The notes under the pieces were generated by a model, which did no database searches, was not told where the DNA came from, and was given only the letters and a program-made list of their open reading frames with translations. The translations under genes and the position numbers were made by a program. DNA of 64,000 bases, taken from NCBI RefSeq assembly GCF_943734655.1, contig NC_071354.1, positions 3,631,001 through 3,695,000 on the forward strand. Reading direction: 5' to 3'. How positions within the stretch are numbered: position 1 is the first letter of the stretch; each line of letters starts with the position of its first letter. Below, piece after piece: positions 12,777-23,480 of this stretch. The DNA comes from Sabethes cyaneus. Lineage: Eukaryota > Arthropoda > Insecta > Diptera > Culicidae.

Positions 12777-13700
12777 AAAATACAGTTCGTTTAAGTGTGC
12801 TAGGTCGAGCTGTAATTTCAAGCAATCATCCATGCACTTGATAGGTGAAAATATTTTTACATCGTCGGAGTAAATTAGAATACCTGAGTGGGAGATACCA
12901 TCAGGTAATTTATTCATTAGAATCACGAACAACAGCGGTCCTAAGAGACTGCCTTGCGGTACTCAAGGGTCTACAGTAAATAAGCAAGATTTATTGTCAC
13001 GTATTTTAAAAAATTGTATTCTCTGCTTCAAAGACGACACCAACCAGTTGTACAGTGAACCTCGAACGCCAAACTCTTCAACTGCCTCCAAGATACTATT
13101 AATACTAACGGCATCAAACGCTTTAGACATATCGGTATATACGCAATCCACTTGCAGGCCTTTTGAAATGCAGTCCGTAACCGTCCGTTTTTTTTTGTAA
13201 CTACTGGTTTCTTCTCTTGAGAATCCGTGTTGCACAGGAGGAATACGTCCGACTACATTATCGTAAAGGATTGTATAGCAACTCCGCGAAAATTTTCTAC
13301 GTCACATCTGGCGCCTTTTTACCTTTGTTATACTATAACAAAGGTTTTTATCTATCAGAGTGCTGTGCGAAATCTTTCAAATTCCGGAGGCTAACCACAC
13401 ATTGAACAAACTGAACAAACAACAAATTCTCAGCGAAATTGCTTGAGGATGCTGAGGATGCATATCCGGACCATTTGTTGATTTGTTGACATCGATCTCA
13501 CGAATGCCGTTTTCCACACAAACCTGGGACAGTTGGTATGGCGTCTCGTCGTTATCAATAGGAAATTCTATGATACTACCCACCGCCTTAGTAAACACAC
13601 TTTTGAAATATGCTGCAAAAAGTTCAGTTGACGATTGAACATAGGTAGCTGTAACACCCTTAAAGTTAACACGATCCGGGATTCCGGGATCTCGTGTCAT
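12777..13700 (-). pseudogene. Jockey-like LINE RT remnant
   Basis: Read on the minus strand, 13700-13377 covers the region upstream of RT, with an NKSTNGPDMHPQ block corresponding to K..GPDGIPP. 13235-12963 carries QHGFSREETS and the palm motif YTDMSKAFDAV. 12960-12777 carries QGSLLGPLLF and an IYSDDVKIF active-site block (one residue off the usual YADD). Stops separate the pieces. The body ends abruptly at the mariner boundary, so the mariner probably landed in or beside this LINE. Confidence 0.75.
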
Positions 13701-16300
13701 TCACAAAGTTGCTTGTTTTTACGTTTTTGCAACTTTACGGAAGAAACCATGTCTATATTTCCTAACACGAAATAGTTAGTTTTTTATTTTTATTATAGTA
13801 AGCTAAGAAAAAAGTTGCACTTTTCGCCCTTTTTGGACCACTGTCCGCTGGAGACTAGAGACTTTTTGCACCATATCCCAAAGAGCATATCGAACAGGCA
13901 TACGGACTGACTCCGTGATCTTGGGAGCATGCATTCTGTGGTGCTCCGACAGAAAAAGAAACATGAAACAAAATTAACGTTCATTGTGATACAGAGCAAA
14001 GCATTGCAAAGGCAAAACTTCTCCTGACTTTTCGGAGAAAATCCGACAGACAGAGAGAGAGGCAATCTAATTCTCTTCTGCACTTTGTAGTAAAACTGTT
14101 GAAAATTGAGATTATTTTTAAAACACGGCATACGCCTGTTTCAAGCTCCATTATGGTTCAATGTTATATGTATCTACTTTTAAATCAAATTTTATATTCA
14201 ACTTTATTACGAATTTATGTCTAACTTCAAGTAAAAATTCGTGTCCAATTTAAGTCCAATTCAAGTTAATTTTATTTCAAGTTTTTTCCGGTTTCAATTT
14301 TATTTTAAATGCAATTTTATGTTCAACTGCGATAAGTAAATTAATTGGGTAAGACTAGATCCGCTATCCAAAGATTACTTAGACCAACCTCACATTTTTA
14401 TCTCGACCTTTGTAATGAGATCAGGCATTTAATTTTTTTATAACGGTGAGTTTTCTAATAATAAACGGAGGGAACAGTAGGATAAAGTAATGTAACAAAG
14501 GTCTTGTTACATTCTCCACTGGCGAGACAAGACGTGAAGCGGAAAGAATGGGAGCCAATCCGCGATGACGTTCCACGACCTCTTTTACTCTCATGAACTT
14601 TCCATATGCCGTATGAGTGCAAATCAGTAAATTCATATCCCAGCTTCACTCATATCGTAAAACGTAAACTTTTATAGGTGGCAATACCGTAGCTCCGTTA
14701 ACGCGAATTATATCTGGATTCGAACTCAACTTCTCCTGCCCAGTTCTGTGGATCGCAGATATTTGTGACCCTTTAAAGGTTCAAACATCGTTATTTTGGG
14801 CATAAAAAGAAAGACCGTCTGTAGACGGCCTTTGCCTTTGGAACGTACTTCCATGAAAAAATTGTCAGTAGCTTAATCGCAACGTTTGTACGTTTGTTGC
14901 CCGTTAGAGGGTTAAACATGACTTTTGTCGGATTTCAAAATGTTTAACTCCACTGTTATCCTAGTGGACAGCTATGACGTTGTTTACATTACATACAGAT
15001 TGTAATAAAACAAGGCCTCATACCCCTAACCATACACGGATTCACGCCACTCAGGATCGAAATATAAATGAAAAACAAACTGAACATCCCAATCAAGCCA
15101 CGCGTGAACCGCAAAACCCGGTTCCCGGTTGAGTGCAGCCCGCTTCCATTGCATTGCTGTTGTGGTGCATTTGAAGTTTGCATATTTCGCACATTCCCAC
15201 CGATTGCTTGTTCGTTGGCATTGAGTGCAATAATAAAGCACCGAATGAATGGGCTACGACGACGGAGCGAGAGCACTTCTGCAGACCACTCGCGTATCAC
15301 CACGACTTGTTTTATTTCTTTTTTTTTTCAATACAGTTTTTCATTGGTAAAAACTGTCAGCTGGTCGGTACGGTTGATAACGGTAATGTGGGCTTCCATT
15401 GTGGCAGCCTAACAAAAGTGAGCAGGCGCACGTAAGGGTTCAATGGTGCGAAACATGTACCATTCTATGCGAACCAGAACTCGATTAAGTGCATATCGTA
15501 CGCAGAACAACAGCAGAAACCCATTCTGTCGCCCCAACAGAATGAACATGCTTCAGTGTTTAATTGGCATGGGATATTCCATGGGAAGAATTGCAATAAT
15601 AAACTATACATAATGAATGGCACTTACGAGTGGTGACGTGGATCTGACACAAAACTTTTGAGTGTACCATCGACCGTTTTATATGGGAATGGAACTTCCA
15701 ATTGAAATCACGATAGCAATCGGCGAAATTCAATTAAACGTGAGCTCATTCACAATTGAAATTGATTGAAATTATGACAATGGCATTGCGCCCAGTGTCC
15801 TACTGAAGTGCTTAGCAACCAACCATTCAACCATGCACCATGTTTTTTTGTTCGATTGCAAAAGCCTCGTACCAGGGTAATAGGTCAGCATGATGACACC
15901 ATTTCGGTCCGAATGTCCAATAAAACGTCCCTCGCGGCGGTGTTTATGAATTTTGATGAGTGATGGAAGTCAAACAGGTCGTTTTTGAGAACGCAACAAA
16001 CGACTGAAGTCGTCGTCGTACAAAAAGTAACGAGCGTGCAAGATATTTTAAGCGTGTACTTCAAACAGCGAAGCAATCAGATGCAGTTAAATTACTTTCC
16101 GACACCCACATGCGGTGCACAGCAGCAGCAGCATCATTTGGTAGTACTTTCCGTTTCAATCTACTTTTCACCGTTGTAAGTACTAGGTGGAAGCTGGCAT
16201 GCTTGCATGCATGTATGAACATGCACACTGTAAGGCACTGACTGGCGTCAGATGTATTTTACAACCGGACGGGGTGATAGTTTGTTTACAACCGATCATC
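13701..16300. other. Intergenic, no gene recognised
   Basis: No reading frame shows a known domain. 14190-14330 is a degenerate run of AATTTTA/TTCAAGT-type units, probably an old simple repeat. The rest, including 15.0-16.2 kb, has mixed composition and no RNA gene that I can see. Confidence 0.35.
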
Positions 16301-16361
16301 GTTTTTTGAGGCGAAGTATATGTAGAGTAAACATTCACTTAAACGTGGGGAAAAGTGCCGA

Positions 16362-16420
16362 TATAAAACAGAGACAATGAGCCGTCGTCTCAGTGTTCAA
16401 CTTTTGGGATAAGCTGGTGA
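16362..16420 (+). promoter_or_regulatory. Candidate RNA polymerase II core promoter
   Basis: A TATAAAA box at 16362-16368 is followed by an arthropod initiator TCAGT at 16390-16394, which puts the A(+1) at 16392, exactly 30 bp from the start of the TATA box. A plausible splice donor (CTG/GTGAGA) follows at about 16415. This could be a short non-coding first exon of a gene whose coding part lies elsewhere. No coding exon is identified downstream in this window. Confidence 0.5.
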
Positions 16421-17130
16421 GATTGAGCGGTTTTGGTGGGCCGGCCGCTGTCAGTCTTGAGAATGACACTATGGAAATAGAACGAACGATGAATAGGTTT
16501 GTTTATTTTCGTTGGATATTTTTTTAGGTTATGAGCTAATTCTGCTGAGTATGGTTGCGTTTTCTTGTACCTAGTATTGTTGACTGTGTTAAACTGTTAA
16601 TGAAAGCTTTACTCATAAGTGGGTAATAATAAAGGCCCTGAAGGCGCGCTATAAAACGTTGTGGGGAATGGCTTTTTACATTTTATGTCTGTGGACAGGA
16701 AGAACTGTTTATGAAGTTGCCTTTTCCTACTAACCAGTTTTACTGGCGATAAGTTAAATATCATTTAAGTTGCTGAAGTAAACTTTCTTGTAATGCAAGA
16801 AACTATGTAATAGAGCTTGGATGTAATTTCCGTTTCTAACGACCTCAACTTTGTATCTTTTCAATAATTACAGGCATTACCTGTTTCAAAGACCGAAAAA
16901 ACTCATAAACCGTGCATTACAGAATCATTTTTTTAATATCAAATTGAGAACAAATCAAAAAGTTCGAGGAATTATACTGTGGAGTAGAATATTTAAAAAA
17001 TTGTAGTGCAGAACGAACGAAAAATAATATGTCCAACTAATGGAAAATTAATTAGTTATTACAGGATGTATTTTGCTTGGATTTGTTTGTTGTTAAAAGC
17101 TGAATACCGAATGAAGCAGACCGCTTTCCT
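16421..17130. other. Possible first intron or intergenic; nothing recognised
   Basis: AT-rich, with no coding frame of note. Confidence 0.3.
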
Positions 17131-17131
17131 C

Positions 17132-17184
17132 AAAAAAAATGTGGAACGCTTCACGATTTTGCGTGTCATCCTTGCGCAGGGGCC

Positions 17185-17224
<40 letters not shown>

Positions 17225-17241
17225 CCCGCCGAAGCGAGGAC
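17132..17241 (-). ncRNA. U6: U6 spliceosomal snRNA, intact copy 2
   Basis: The reverse complement reproduces the same U6 body as the 8.9-kb copy, including the ACAGAGA box, AGC triad and internal stem-loop, and ends in a run of eight T. The only clear differences are in the 5' stem, where changes keep pairing. A TATA box at 17264-17269 and the PSE-like block (reverse complement of AGTTCTAGCGATGGATA) at 17290-17306 sit at the same distances as in copy 1. I judge it functional. Confidence 0.93.
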
Positions 17242-17263
17242 AGGCGACAAGAATCGCAACTAG

Positions 17264-17307
17264 TTTATATACTTCCGTGCGATAGAAACAGTTCTAGCGA
17301 TGGATAA
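17264..17307 (-). promoter_or_regulatory. U6 copy 2 promoter: PSE-like element and TATA box
   Basis: The minus strand reads TATCCATCGCTAGAACTGTTTC, then TATATAAAC, then the U6 start, matching the arrangement at 8871-8912. Confidence 0.85.
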
Positions 17308-17454
17308 CGTTCAGTTTCAGAAGGAAAAACACGAGCATCAGGCAGTTCACAACCAGTTCACCTCAGGAAATAAAATTGGGGTGACATTTTGCTGCACCTT
17401 TATTTACGGCATCATGCCAGACTCCCATTCAATACTGTATTTGTTTTGAGAGTG

Positions 17455-17645
17455 TCTGTTACTTCCAGGTGCCGAGACTAGAGTACGGCACTAGTTCTTC
17501 AGTTTGCTTCTATTTTGAGTCTACCGTGTATTCGCCACATCCTTGGGAAAAAACTATTACATATTAATTCTAACCAATATACACCACTATGATCGTACTT
17601 TCGTTTCGGAATATGTTTATGTTGTTCATGCTTATCTATCAGAAA
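17455..17645. repeat. Dispersed repeat paired with 1690-1870
   Basis: See the copy at 1690-1870. The blocks are in the same order and orientation. It begins about 150 bp beyond the U6 copy 2 promoter. Confidence 0.55.
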
Positions 17646-18271
17646 ATCATGAGTTTTCATGTCGTGTTAAGGGTGGTTAGCATTTTATCATACTTTGGGT
17701 AGGTGAGCTATTACATATTGCCAAAAACTAATATTTTTCCAAAGACAAAATCAGGGATTCAAAATCGTTTTTCAATAGAGCGCATTTGAAAATTAGGAGT
17801 TTTCTTTACTGGAGTCGAGCCAATCGGTTGATGCAAAGGTATTGAAAATTGATCGAGAAACCGCGTTCAAAATCTAACAACTTTTTGAAATGCTCGCATA
17901 TTTAACTAATTAAAAGTTATTACGTTGAGCGTCTTAGCAGAATCTCGAATACGAATACGATTCGCATATTTAGTTTATTTTTTTTGGAATCCTACCTTTC
18001 TATAAGACGTAGTCCTAAAATCGAAATATGCATCCAGGACAAAGAAATTTGTAAATAAAACTAGGTCACAAAACTTAGCATATTTAGCAGTATTTTATCA
18101 ATCTAATATACAATATATTTTTTCGACAATCTTACTTTGTAGCATTACTCACTACATTATTCACTACATTGACATTGCAAAACTGTAATTTCACCTTGAA
18201 GGAATTGACCAACGCGGGAATCGATCGCTTGCTATTGGAAGCTGTTGTTTGATTTACAAAAAACTAGAACT

Positions 18272-18360
18272 AAAAAAAGTGGAACGCTTCGTGATTTTGC
18301 GTGTTACATGGGCCCTGCTAATTTCCCCTGTTTCGTTCCGAAAAAGGACAGGTAACCGCA
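18272..18360 (-). pseudogene. U6 snRNA pseudogene with deletions
   Basis: The minus strand begins with degraded 5' sequence and retains the AAATTAGCAGGGCCC, GCAAAATCACGAAGCGTTCCAC and T-run blocks of U6. It has lost part of the ACAGAGA region and the internal stem-loop. A PSE remnant (reverse complement of TCTAGCGATGTATATT) survives at 18544-18560, displaced upstream by a SINE insertion. Confidence 0.85.
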
Positions 18361-18404
18361 AATACTCCTAAATTATATTAGTACATATACATGAAACAGA
18401 TCTA

Positions 18405-18535
18405 AAAAGCCTGGGTGCTAATTCCGTTATCGAAATTTGACCTTCTGTTTTTATACGACAGACTTCGCAACCAGCTGTTAGAATATAGAACAGTGCGGAG
18501 TCAGTGCTACCCTATTGACTCTAACAGCTTCTAGC
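18405..18535 (-). mobile_element. Truncated SINE family 1 inside a U6 pseudogene promoter
   Basis: The insert carries the family-1 body (CGACAGACTTCGCA-CCAGCTGTTAGA near 18459) and the tail block AAAGCCTGGGTGCTA. It is flanked by an exact 13-bp direct repeat, TGAAACAGATCTA, at 18392-18404 and 18536-18548. The duplicated sequence is itself the U6 upstream region, so the insertion split the pseudogene from its PSE. Confidence 0.8.
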
Positions 18536-18560
18536 TGAAACAGATCTAGCGATGTATATT

Positions 18561-18735
18561 GTACGTTAAGGAAAATTAAATTCTTTTTCAGGTAAAAATC
18601 AGTTATCTTTGATATGTCCTCAAACAGGTACTATTTTGCATTTGATAAAAATAGTAGGATAAATGCTAAAACAGCAGAATAAACCACAGTCAAGACAGAA
18701 CCATACAAACGAAACACAAATATCTGCAGACAAGA
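18561..18735. repeat. Upstream part of a duplicated U6 segment
   Basis: The sequence upstream of this U6 pseudogene (TTCAGGTAAAAATCAGT, ATCTTTGATAT, AGCAGAATAAA, CAGTCAAGACAGAAC) matches 23345-23480 upstream of the 23-kb pseudogene in the same order. This shows a DNA-level segment duplication. Confidence 0.7.
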
Positions 18736-18759
18736 TTTTTTTCTATGCTGAAACGAGAC

Positions 18760-19030
18760 CTCTCCCCTTTTTAGGATGGGAATTATGACCCCTCCCCCTT
18801 CAAGAGTGGGGGCTCCAATACAAATGAAATACAAATTTCCTCATAACTCGAGAACTAATCAAGCAAATGGAACCAATTTTGGCATGTGGGGGGTTTTGGA
18901 GGCAGGAATTATGATGGTTTGAGATCCCTCACCCCTGTGGTGGGGGGATAAGGATTCTCATACAAATAAAACAGAAATTTTTGCGTAACTCAAAAACTAA
19001 TCGAACTCGAGAAATTTTAGACTCTTCCAT
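18760..19030. repeat. Tandem ~120-130-bp dispersed repeat, minus orientation
   Basis: Two units carry GGGAATTATGACCCCTCCCC, AACTCGAGAACTAATCAAGC and a TGGAACCAATTTTGGCATGT block. The same unit occurs in the opposite orientation at 57740-58015. The end, AACTCAAAAACTAATCGAAC, also matches 56775-56815 in reverse complement. Confidence 0.7.
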
Positions 19031-19084
19031 AAAACATTAGTCAATAACAAGACCACCAAAAACTACCTATAGTAACACTAGATG

Positions 19085-19445
19085 ATTCATGGCAAGACGG
19101 CCGCAGACCGCGAGTGTTAGTGACGACCCACCGTCGGAAGCGCCGACCTCCTCTTTCTAGGTTTATTTGTTTTCCTAGGTCTACTGACCTCTATTACTTT
19201 CCTTCAGTTGGGTCCGAACGAGCGACAGCGAGTAAGGAGAGGATCACCCCTGCGATATGGTATCTTCCACGAAAAGATTTTCCGTGAAATGATACATTCC
19301 GCGTAAGATTTTTCGCGAAATGGTATTCCAAGAAACTCTATATTCTGCGTAATGGTCAACCGAGAAGTGTTCTGCAAAATGGTATTCGGCGAAATGTTAT
19401 ATAATCATGGCGAATATTTAAATGCTATCCGCTTTATTTTATCGG
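19085..19445 (-). pseudogene. Internally deleted LINE-A: 5' flank block joined to 3' tail
   Basis: On the minus strand, 19445-19256 matches the block that precedes the LINE-A RT at 54955-55115 (ATCCGC, CGAATACCATTTTGC, AGAGTTTC motifs). 19250-19085 matches the 3' tail that follows the same LINE at 56670-56765 (CTCTCCTTACTCGCTGTCG, GTCAGTAGACCTAGGAAAAC). The RT region between them is missing. This supports both blocks belonging to one element. Confidence 0.65.
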
Positions 19446-20160
19446 TCTAAGCAATGGGGGTTGTTTTCTACTTTACTGTGAGGAAAATATGCAAATTTGT
19501 TTATTAAACTACCCACGAACTCCTAACAAACTTGCAAAACTCGAGATTGTGACAAAGGTTATCCGAGGTTCAGGATTTATATACAGTAGGATTTCGAATT
19601 TGGCAACAAATGCGAGTCGCCTATGTTGCCAAAATCGAAACCGTGCCAAAATCGAGACTCTTTTTCGATATGAAAAAAATTAATGTAAATGCTTTATAAA
19701 TTGACTAAATATCATTAATCAACGATTGCAACCATTTTATGTTTAAAAAGTCCCAAGATAGCCAAGAGCTATCCGTCCGGCGCAAATAAGTTATTGACAC
19801 CCTGCGATAAGACGTAGTCCTACGGCAACAAAAATATTATTGTTCGAAACCACATAACTTTTTTTCATTAACATACTGAGGGCATCATTTATTCGTCATT
19901 TATAGTATGTATGCAGAAACTGATTGATATTTAAGCATATTTTTGGAAGTAAAATATCTTGTGTTGCCAAAAACGAACACTTTTGTTGCCAAAATCGAGG
20001 CCTGCCAAAATCGAACCATGCCAAATTCGAAATCCAACTGTACAACACAGTCTTGTGGCAATACGAAGTTTGTCGGCTCAGTTAGTTTTGTATAAAAATG
20101 TAGAGGCTTTTCAAACCCACTTCAAAGCGGTTTTCGCGTAGTGCTGAATCAGATTAAATC
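19446..20160. other. No gene; short repeated TTGCCAAAATCGA motifs
   Basis: Units of GCCAAAATCGAAA recur at 19625-19660 and 19965-20030, flanking unrelated AT-rich sequence. They look like termini of an old repeat element. No coding function is seen. Confidence 0.4.
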
Positions 20161-20930
20161 ATGAACAGCAAACTCTCTTGCGTTAATGTATGCGTGAGCG
20201 TTTATGATCGATCGTCGATCGTCTCCATTCAACTCATCGCCAATTTCCCAGTCGTCTCAGAAGTCGCAAATCACTTTCGACCTGGTCGACCCATCTCGCA
20301 CGTTGAGCCCCCTGTTCCTGGTGCCTGTGAGTTGTTGAAGAGAACTGTTTTCGTCGCACTGTCGACCGGCATCTTTACGACGTGTCCGGCCCACCGTAGC
20401 CTAGCGGGTTTCGCCAGGTGTACGATGGGATACTCCAAGCAGTACCTGTAGCTCGTAAATTATACGTCTCCGCCACTCTCTGCATTCAGTTTGCCCGCAG
20501 TACCTTCTGCTCGAACACGGCAAGGGCGCGTACGTGCTCCGTGTGCAGCGTCACGGCTTCAAGTCCATAATGAACTACCGGTGAACTACCGGGGTTTTCG
20601 ATGCATTTATTTTTAGCCCAATCCTTCTAGATTCCGCTTTGTCTGGCGTAGATTACTTCCACCGTGGCAAAGTCCCTGGGTATGATAGCAAAGTCTTCTG
20701 CAAAGCCTGGGAGTTGGCTGCCCTTGGTGAAAATCGTGCCTCTTGTCTAGATGCCCGCTCGTCGGATCACCCCCTCAAGAGCGAGGCCGAACAGAATGCA
20801 GGATAAGCCGTCACCTTGTCTCAAAGAGACTCGAAAGTGTCCCTGAGATGCACATCATTCAATCCAATGTAGCTCTCATCAGTCGCGTCAGTTTATTCGG
20901 AACACTGTGTTAGTACATTATCTGCATTGA
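20161..20930 (-). pseudogene. LINE-A C-terminal remnant
   Basis: Minus-strand fragments include a VRALAVFEQKVLRANRMQR-like block near 20500. A LGYGGPDTS/RWAGHV-like region lies near 20390, and a WVDQVESDLR-like block with DDWEIGDELNG lies near 20230-20290. The order matches the C-terminal half of the LINE at 55-56.7 kb. Frames are broken throughout. Confidence 0.65.
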
Positions 20931-22080
20931 TCTTCTGATGACATTTCTTTTTTTTTTATTCAATCTAGTTTATTGATACGGCTCAAGTGCGGACTGCGGA
21001 GCCAAATATTTGGAGCAGGGAAAAGCCCGCGGGAGTGATAATTTCAATATATATCTTCTCCAGTAGGCATAAAACCTCTCATCTTTTCAACATGAAATAG
21101 ATATACAATAAATCAAATAATATAAAAATAATTCAAACTTATGAAACTAAAACAATTTTCGAATAATATATTAGTTTTGTTGAATGGATTCATTAAGCTC
21201 TTCTTTTTTTTGTGAGTTAATCATTATACAGGATACTAAATATGAATACGTATAGTTTTGAGGAAGATATATGTAAGGGACATATAGGGAAGGTCTAAAC
21301 TCACTAAGATGTCACGAACAGGAACATCAGATTGTCTATTTCCAGCCCGAAGGGAATCTTTCAGTTTGGACCTAGCAGCATGATGTATCGGACATTGCCA
21401 AACGACATGTTCGATGTCGTGATAACCTTCACCACAAGCACAAAGATTACTTGCTGAGAGTCCAATACGACGTAGATGTGCCTCGAACCAATAGTGATTT
21501 GACATAAGTCGAGACATTATACAAATAAAATCACGACTTACATCGAAATCTCCGAACCACGGTTTGGTCGATATTTTAGGAATTATAGAATGTAACCATC
21601 TTCCTAGATCATCATTGTCCCAAGAATTTGACCAATTCATTAATGTTCTTTGACGCAAGGAAGCAAAAAATTCATTAAAGGCAATAGGTCTCTCATAAAT
21701 TTCACCGCTTATGCACCCAACTTAGCTAATGTATCAGCTTTCTCATTGCCAGTAATTGAACAATGAGAAGGAATCCACACAAAAGTGATATGAAAATATT
21801 TTACAGTCAAAGCACTTAAACGATCACGAATTTTCTCAAAATACGGAAAGTGCTTTACATTTCTCATCGATCTTAGAGCTTCACCAGCACTAAGACTATC
21901 TGTAAAGGTGAAATAATGATCTGGCTGCAGTTGGTCAATAATCCCTAGTGTATGCTGAATCGCAGCTAATTCAGCGATGTAAACAGAGGAAGGATTATTG
22001 AGTTTGTAAGAAGCGGTGAAATTAACGTTGAAGACCCATGCCGTGCCAGTGCCAGTGGATCCATCCAGAAGTGAGCCATC

Positions 22081-22306
22081 TGTGTAAAACATAAAATTAA
22101 AAAAGAAGAAAACTTATCCAATTTAATTCTACTAACTCGAAAGTTCGAAAATAGACACTGAGGAAGCCTGCAAGTCGTAGGCGAAATACGTATCTGTCGT
22201 GAATAAAATATACATAGTAGAATTAAATTGGATAAGTTTTCTTCTTTTTTAATTTTAGATTTCGTATTCTACTAAGACGCTCCAAAAACTTCAGTGTGTA
22301 AAACAT
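22081..22306 (+). mobile_element. Penelope-like non-autonomous insertion with 12-bp TSD
   Basis: The direct repeat TGTGTAAAACAT occurs at 22081-22092 and 22295-22306 and encodes part of the interrupted RNase H frame, so it is a genuine target duplication. The 202-bp insert has a left arm (AAAGAAGAAAACTTATCC, CAATTTAATTCTACT) that is the inverse of the right arm (AGTAGAATTAAATTGG, GGATAAGTTTTCTTCTTTTT). A hammerhead ribozyme core lies between them. A one-sided tail ends AAAACTTCAG. Inverted partial repeats, a one-sided ~35-nt extension and 12-bp TSDs are known Penelope-like element features; assignment to that class is inference. Confidence 0.75.
22154..22198 (+). ncRNA. Type-I hammerhead ribozyme motif
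   Basis: Stem I is GACA (22154-22157) with TGTC (22195-22198). The core CTGAGGA lies at 22158-22164. One extra A follows at 22165. Stem II GCCTGC/GTAGGC closes loop AAGTC (22166-22182). The core GAAA lies at 22183-22186. Stem III is the palindrome TACGTA (22187-22192), then the cleavage-site TC, with predicted cleavage between 22194 and 22195. All core nucleotides fit the CUGANGA/GAAA/NUH consensus. The extra A before stem II is known in a natural viroid hammerhead. The loopless stem III should favour a dimeric fold. Activity is not shown. Confidence 0.8.
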
Positions 22307-23217
22307 GTTAATGCTGTTGATATTTTGGAATTTGTTACAAAATATTTGTGGGATTTGCAGTGTGCGTAAATGATTGGGAATACTACGAGTAACTACCAGC
22401 ATCGACGTGTCGAAAAATACAGTAGAATCGTAAATATTTGGCAAGTTCGCGTAATTCGAGGAGTATGATGACATTTCTTAGTCAAATATCTTATATTCTT
22501 AAATATCTTATATTATTATCTTAACGTTTCAAACTGCATTTGAAGTCAAACCAAAGACCAAGATATTTATGTACTAAAATCTGAGAAATAGTTTTATCCA
22601 TCAGTTGAAGTTGTAACTAAACTGGTTCACGTTTTTTAGAAAACACCAATAATTCAGCTTTCTCTGCAGAAAACTCGATGCCTACCCTTCAAGCCCAAGT
22701 TGGTAAAGAATCTTGCAATGGTCTTTGTAAATAGATAGCTATAGGACCGGTAGCCAAGACTACACTATCGTCTGCAAATTGTCTTATTGGGCGTGGGTTT
22801 GTAGGACATCTAGCAATATTGTTGAAATAAAAATTGTAAAGCAGAGAGCGTAAGCACGAGGTCTGTGGAAAATCGGTAAAACTAATTGAAGATATTGATA
22901 AATCTTAATATTAGCAATGCACGTGTTTTTGGATAGTGAATAATGTAAAAAATTGTTTAAAATTGGCGAAAATTCTAGTCGGTGAGGTTTATCCGTAAGA
23001 ATGTCAATTTAAACTGAATTGAAGGCTCCTTTAATACCTAAGAATACAGATGCCTTTTGCTCTTTACAACCTGAACTTCTGTTGAAAGTATTGCAAGGCA
23101 ATCATGCGTTCCTTTGGCTCTCCGGAATCCGAATGGGTATGGGATAAAATGGGGTTTAACTCAATCCAATAGTTTAGACGCCTAAGAATAATTTTTTCTA
23201 GCTATTTTCGGATGCAG

Positions 23218-23292
23218 GTATGGCACGCTTCACGATTTTACGTATCACAGGGGCCAGGTTAATCTTCTTTGTTTCGTTAGGAAGCAAGGACA
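23218..23292 (-). pseudogene. U6 snRNA pseudogene, truncated
   Basis: The reverse complement keeps AAGAAGATTAACCTGGCCCC, GATACGTAAAATCGTGAAGCGT and a CTTGCTTCC-like 5' piece, but large parts of the middle and 5' stem are deleted. A PSE remnant (reverse complement of ATAGCGATGTATATTTTCC) lies at 23344-23362. It belongs to the same duplicated segment as the 18.3-kb copy. Confidence 0.8.
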
Positions 23293-23344
23293 GATAATTA
23301 GGAACACAGCTCCTACATTCCTACATAAACGTGAAACAAACATA

Positions 23345-23480
23345 GCGATGTATATTTTCCGAAAAGGAAATAAAAAGATCTTTATCAGGTGAAAATTAGT
23401 CATCTTTGACATACAGGTTTGCACTTGCTCAAAACAGTAGAATAAATAGTAAAACACACTCAAGACAAAACGTAAAAACA
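23345..23480. repeat. Upstream part of the second duplicated U6 segment
   Basis: Matches 18561-18735 in order: AAGGAAAT, TCAGGTGAAAATTAGTCATCTTTGACAT, AACAGTAGAATAAA, CACTCAAGACAAAACGTA. A shared upstream region argues for DNA duplication and against U6 retroposition. Confidence 0.7.

Larger units (their letters stand above)
20960..23200 (-). pseudogene. LINE with RNase H domain (I/R1/Loa-like), broken
   Basis: Minus-strand order: a KGTHDCLA RT block near 23100; a RQFADDSVVLATG active-site block near 22760; a linker; an RNase H domain at 22092-21709; and a C-terminal zinc-knuckle-like segment, CACGEGYHDIEHVVWQCPIH, near 21400. RNase H shows its acidic set: D in FYTDGS, E in AELAAI, D in FTDSLS and the SHCSITGNEKAD block. 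RNase H is known in I, R1 and Loa-type LINEs. The gene is split by a hammerhead-bearing insertion at 22093-22294. RT is decayed, but RNase H and the C-terminus are largely open, so this copy is younger than LINE-A debris nearby. Confidence 0.8.
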
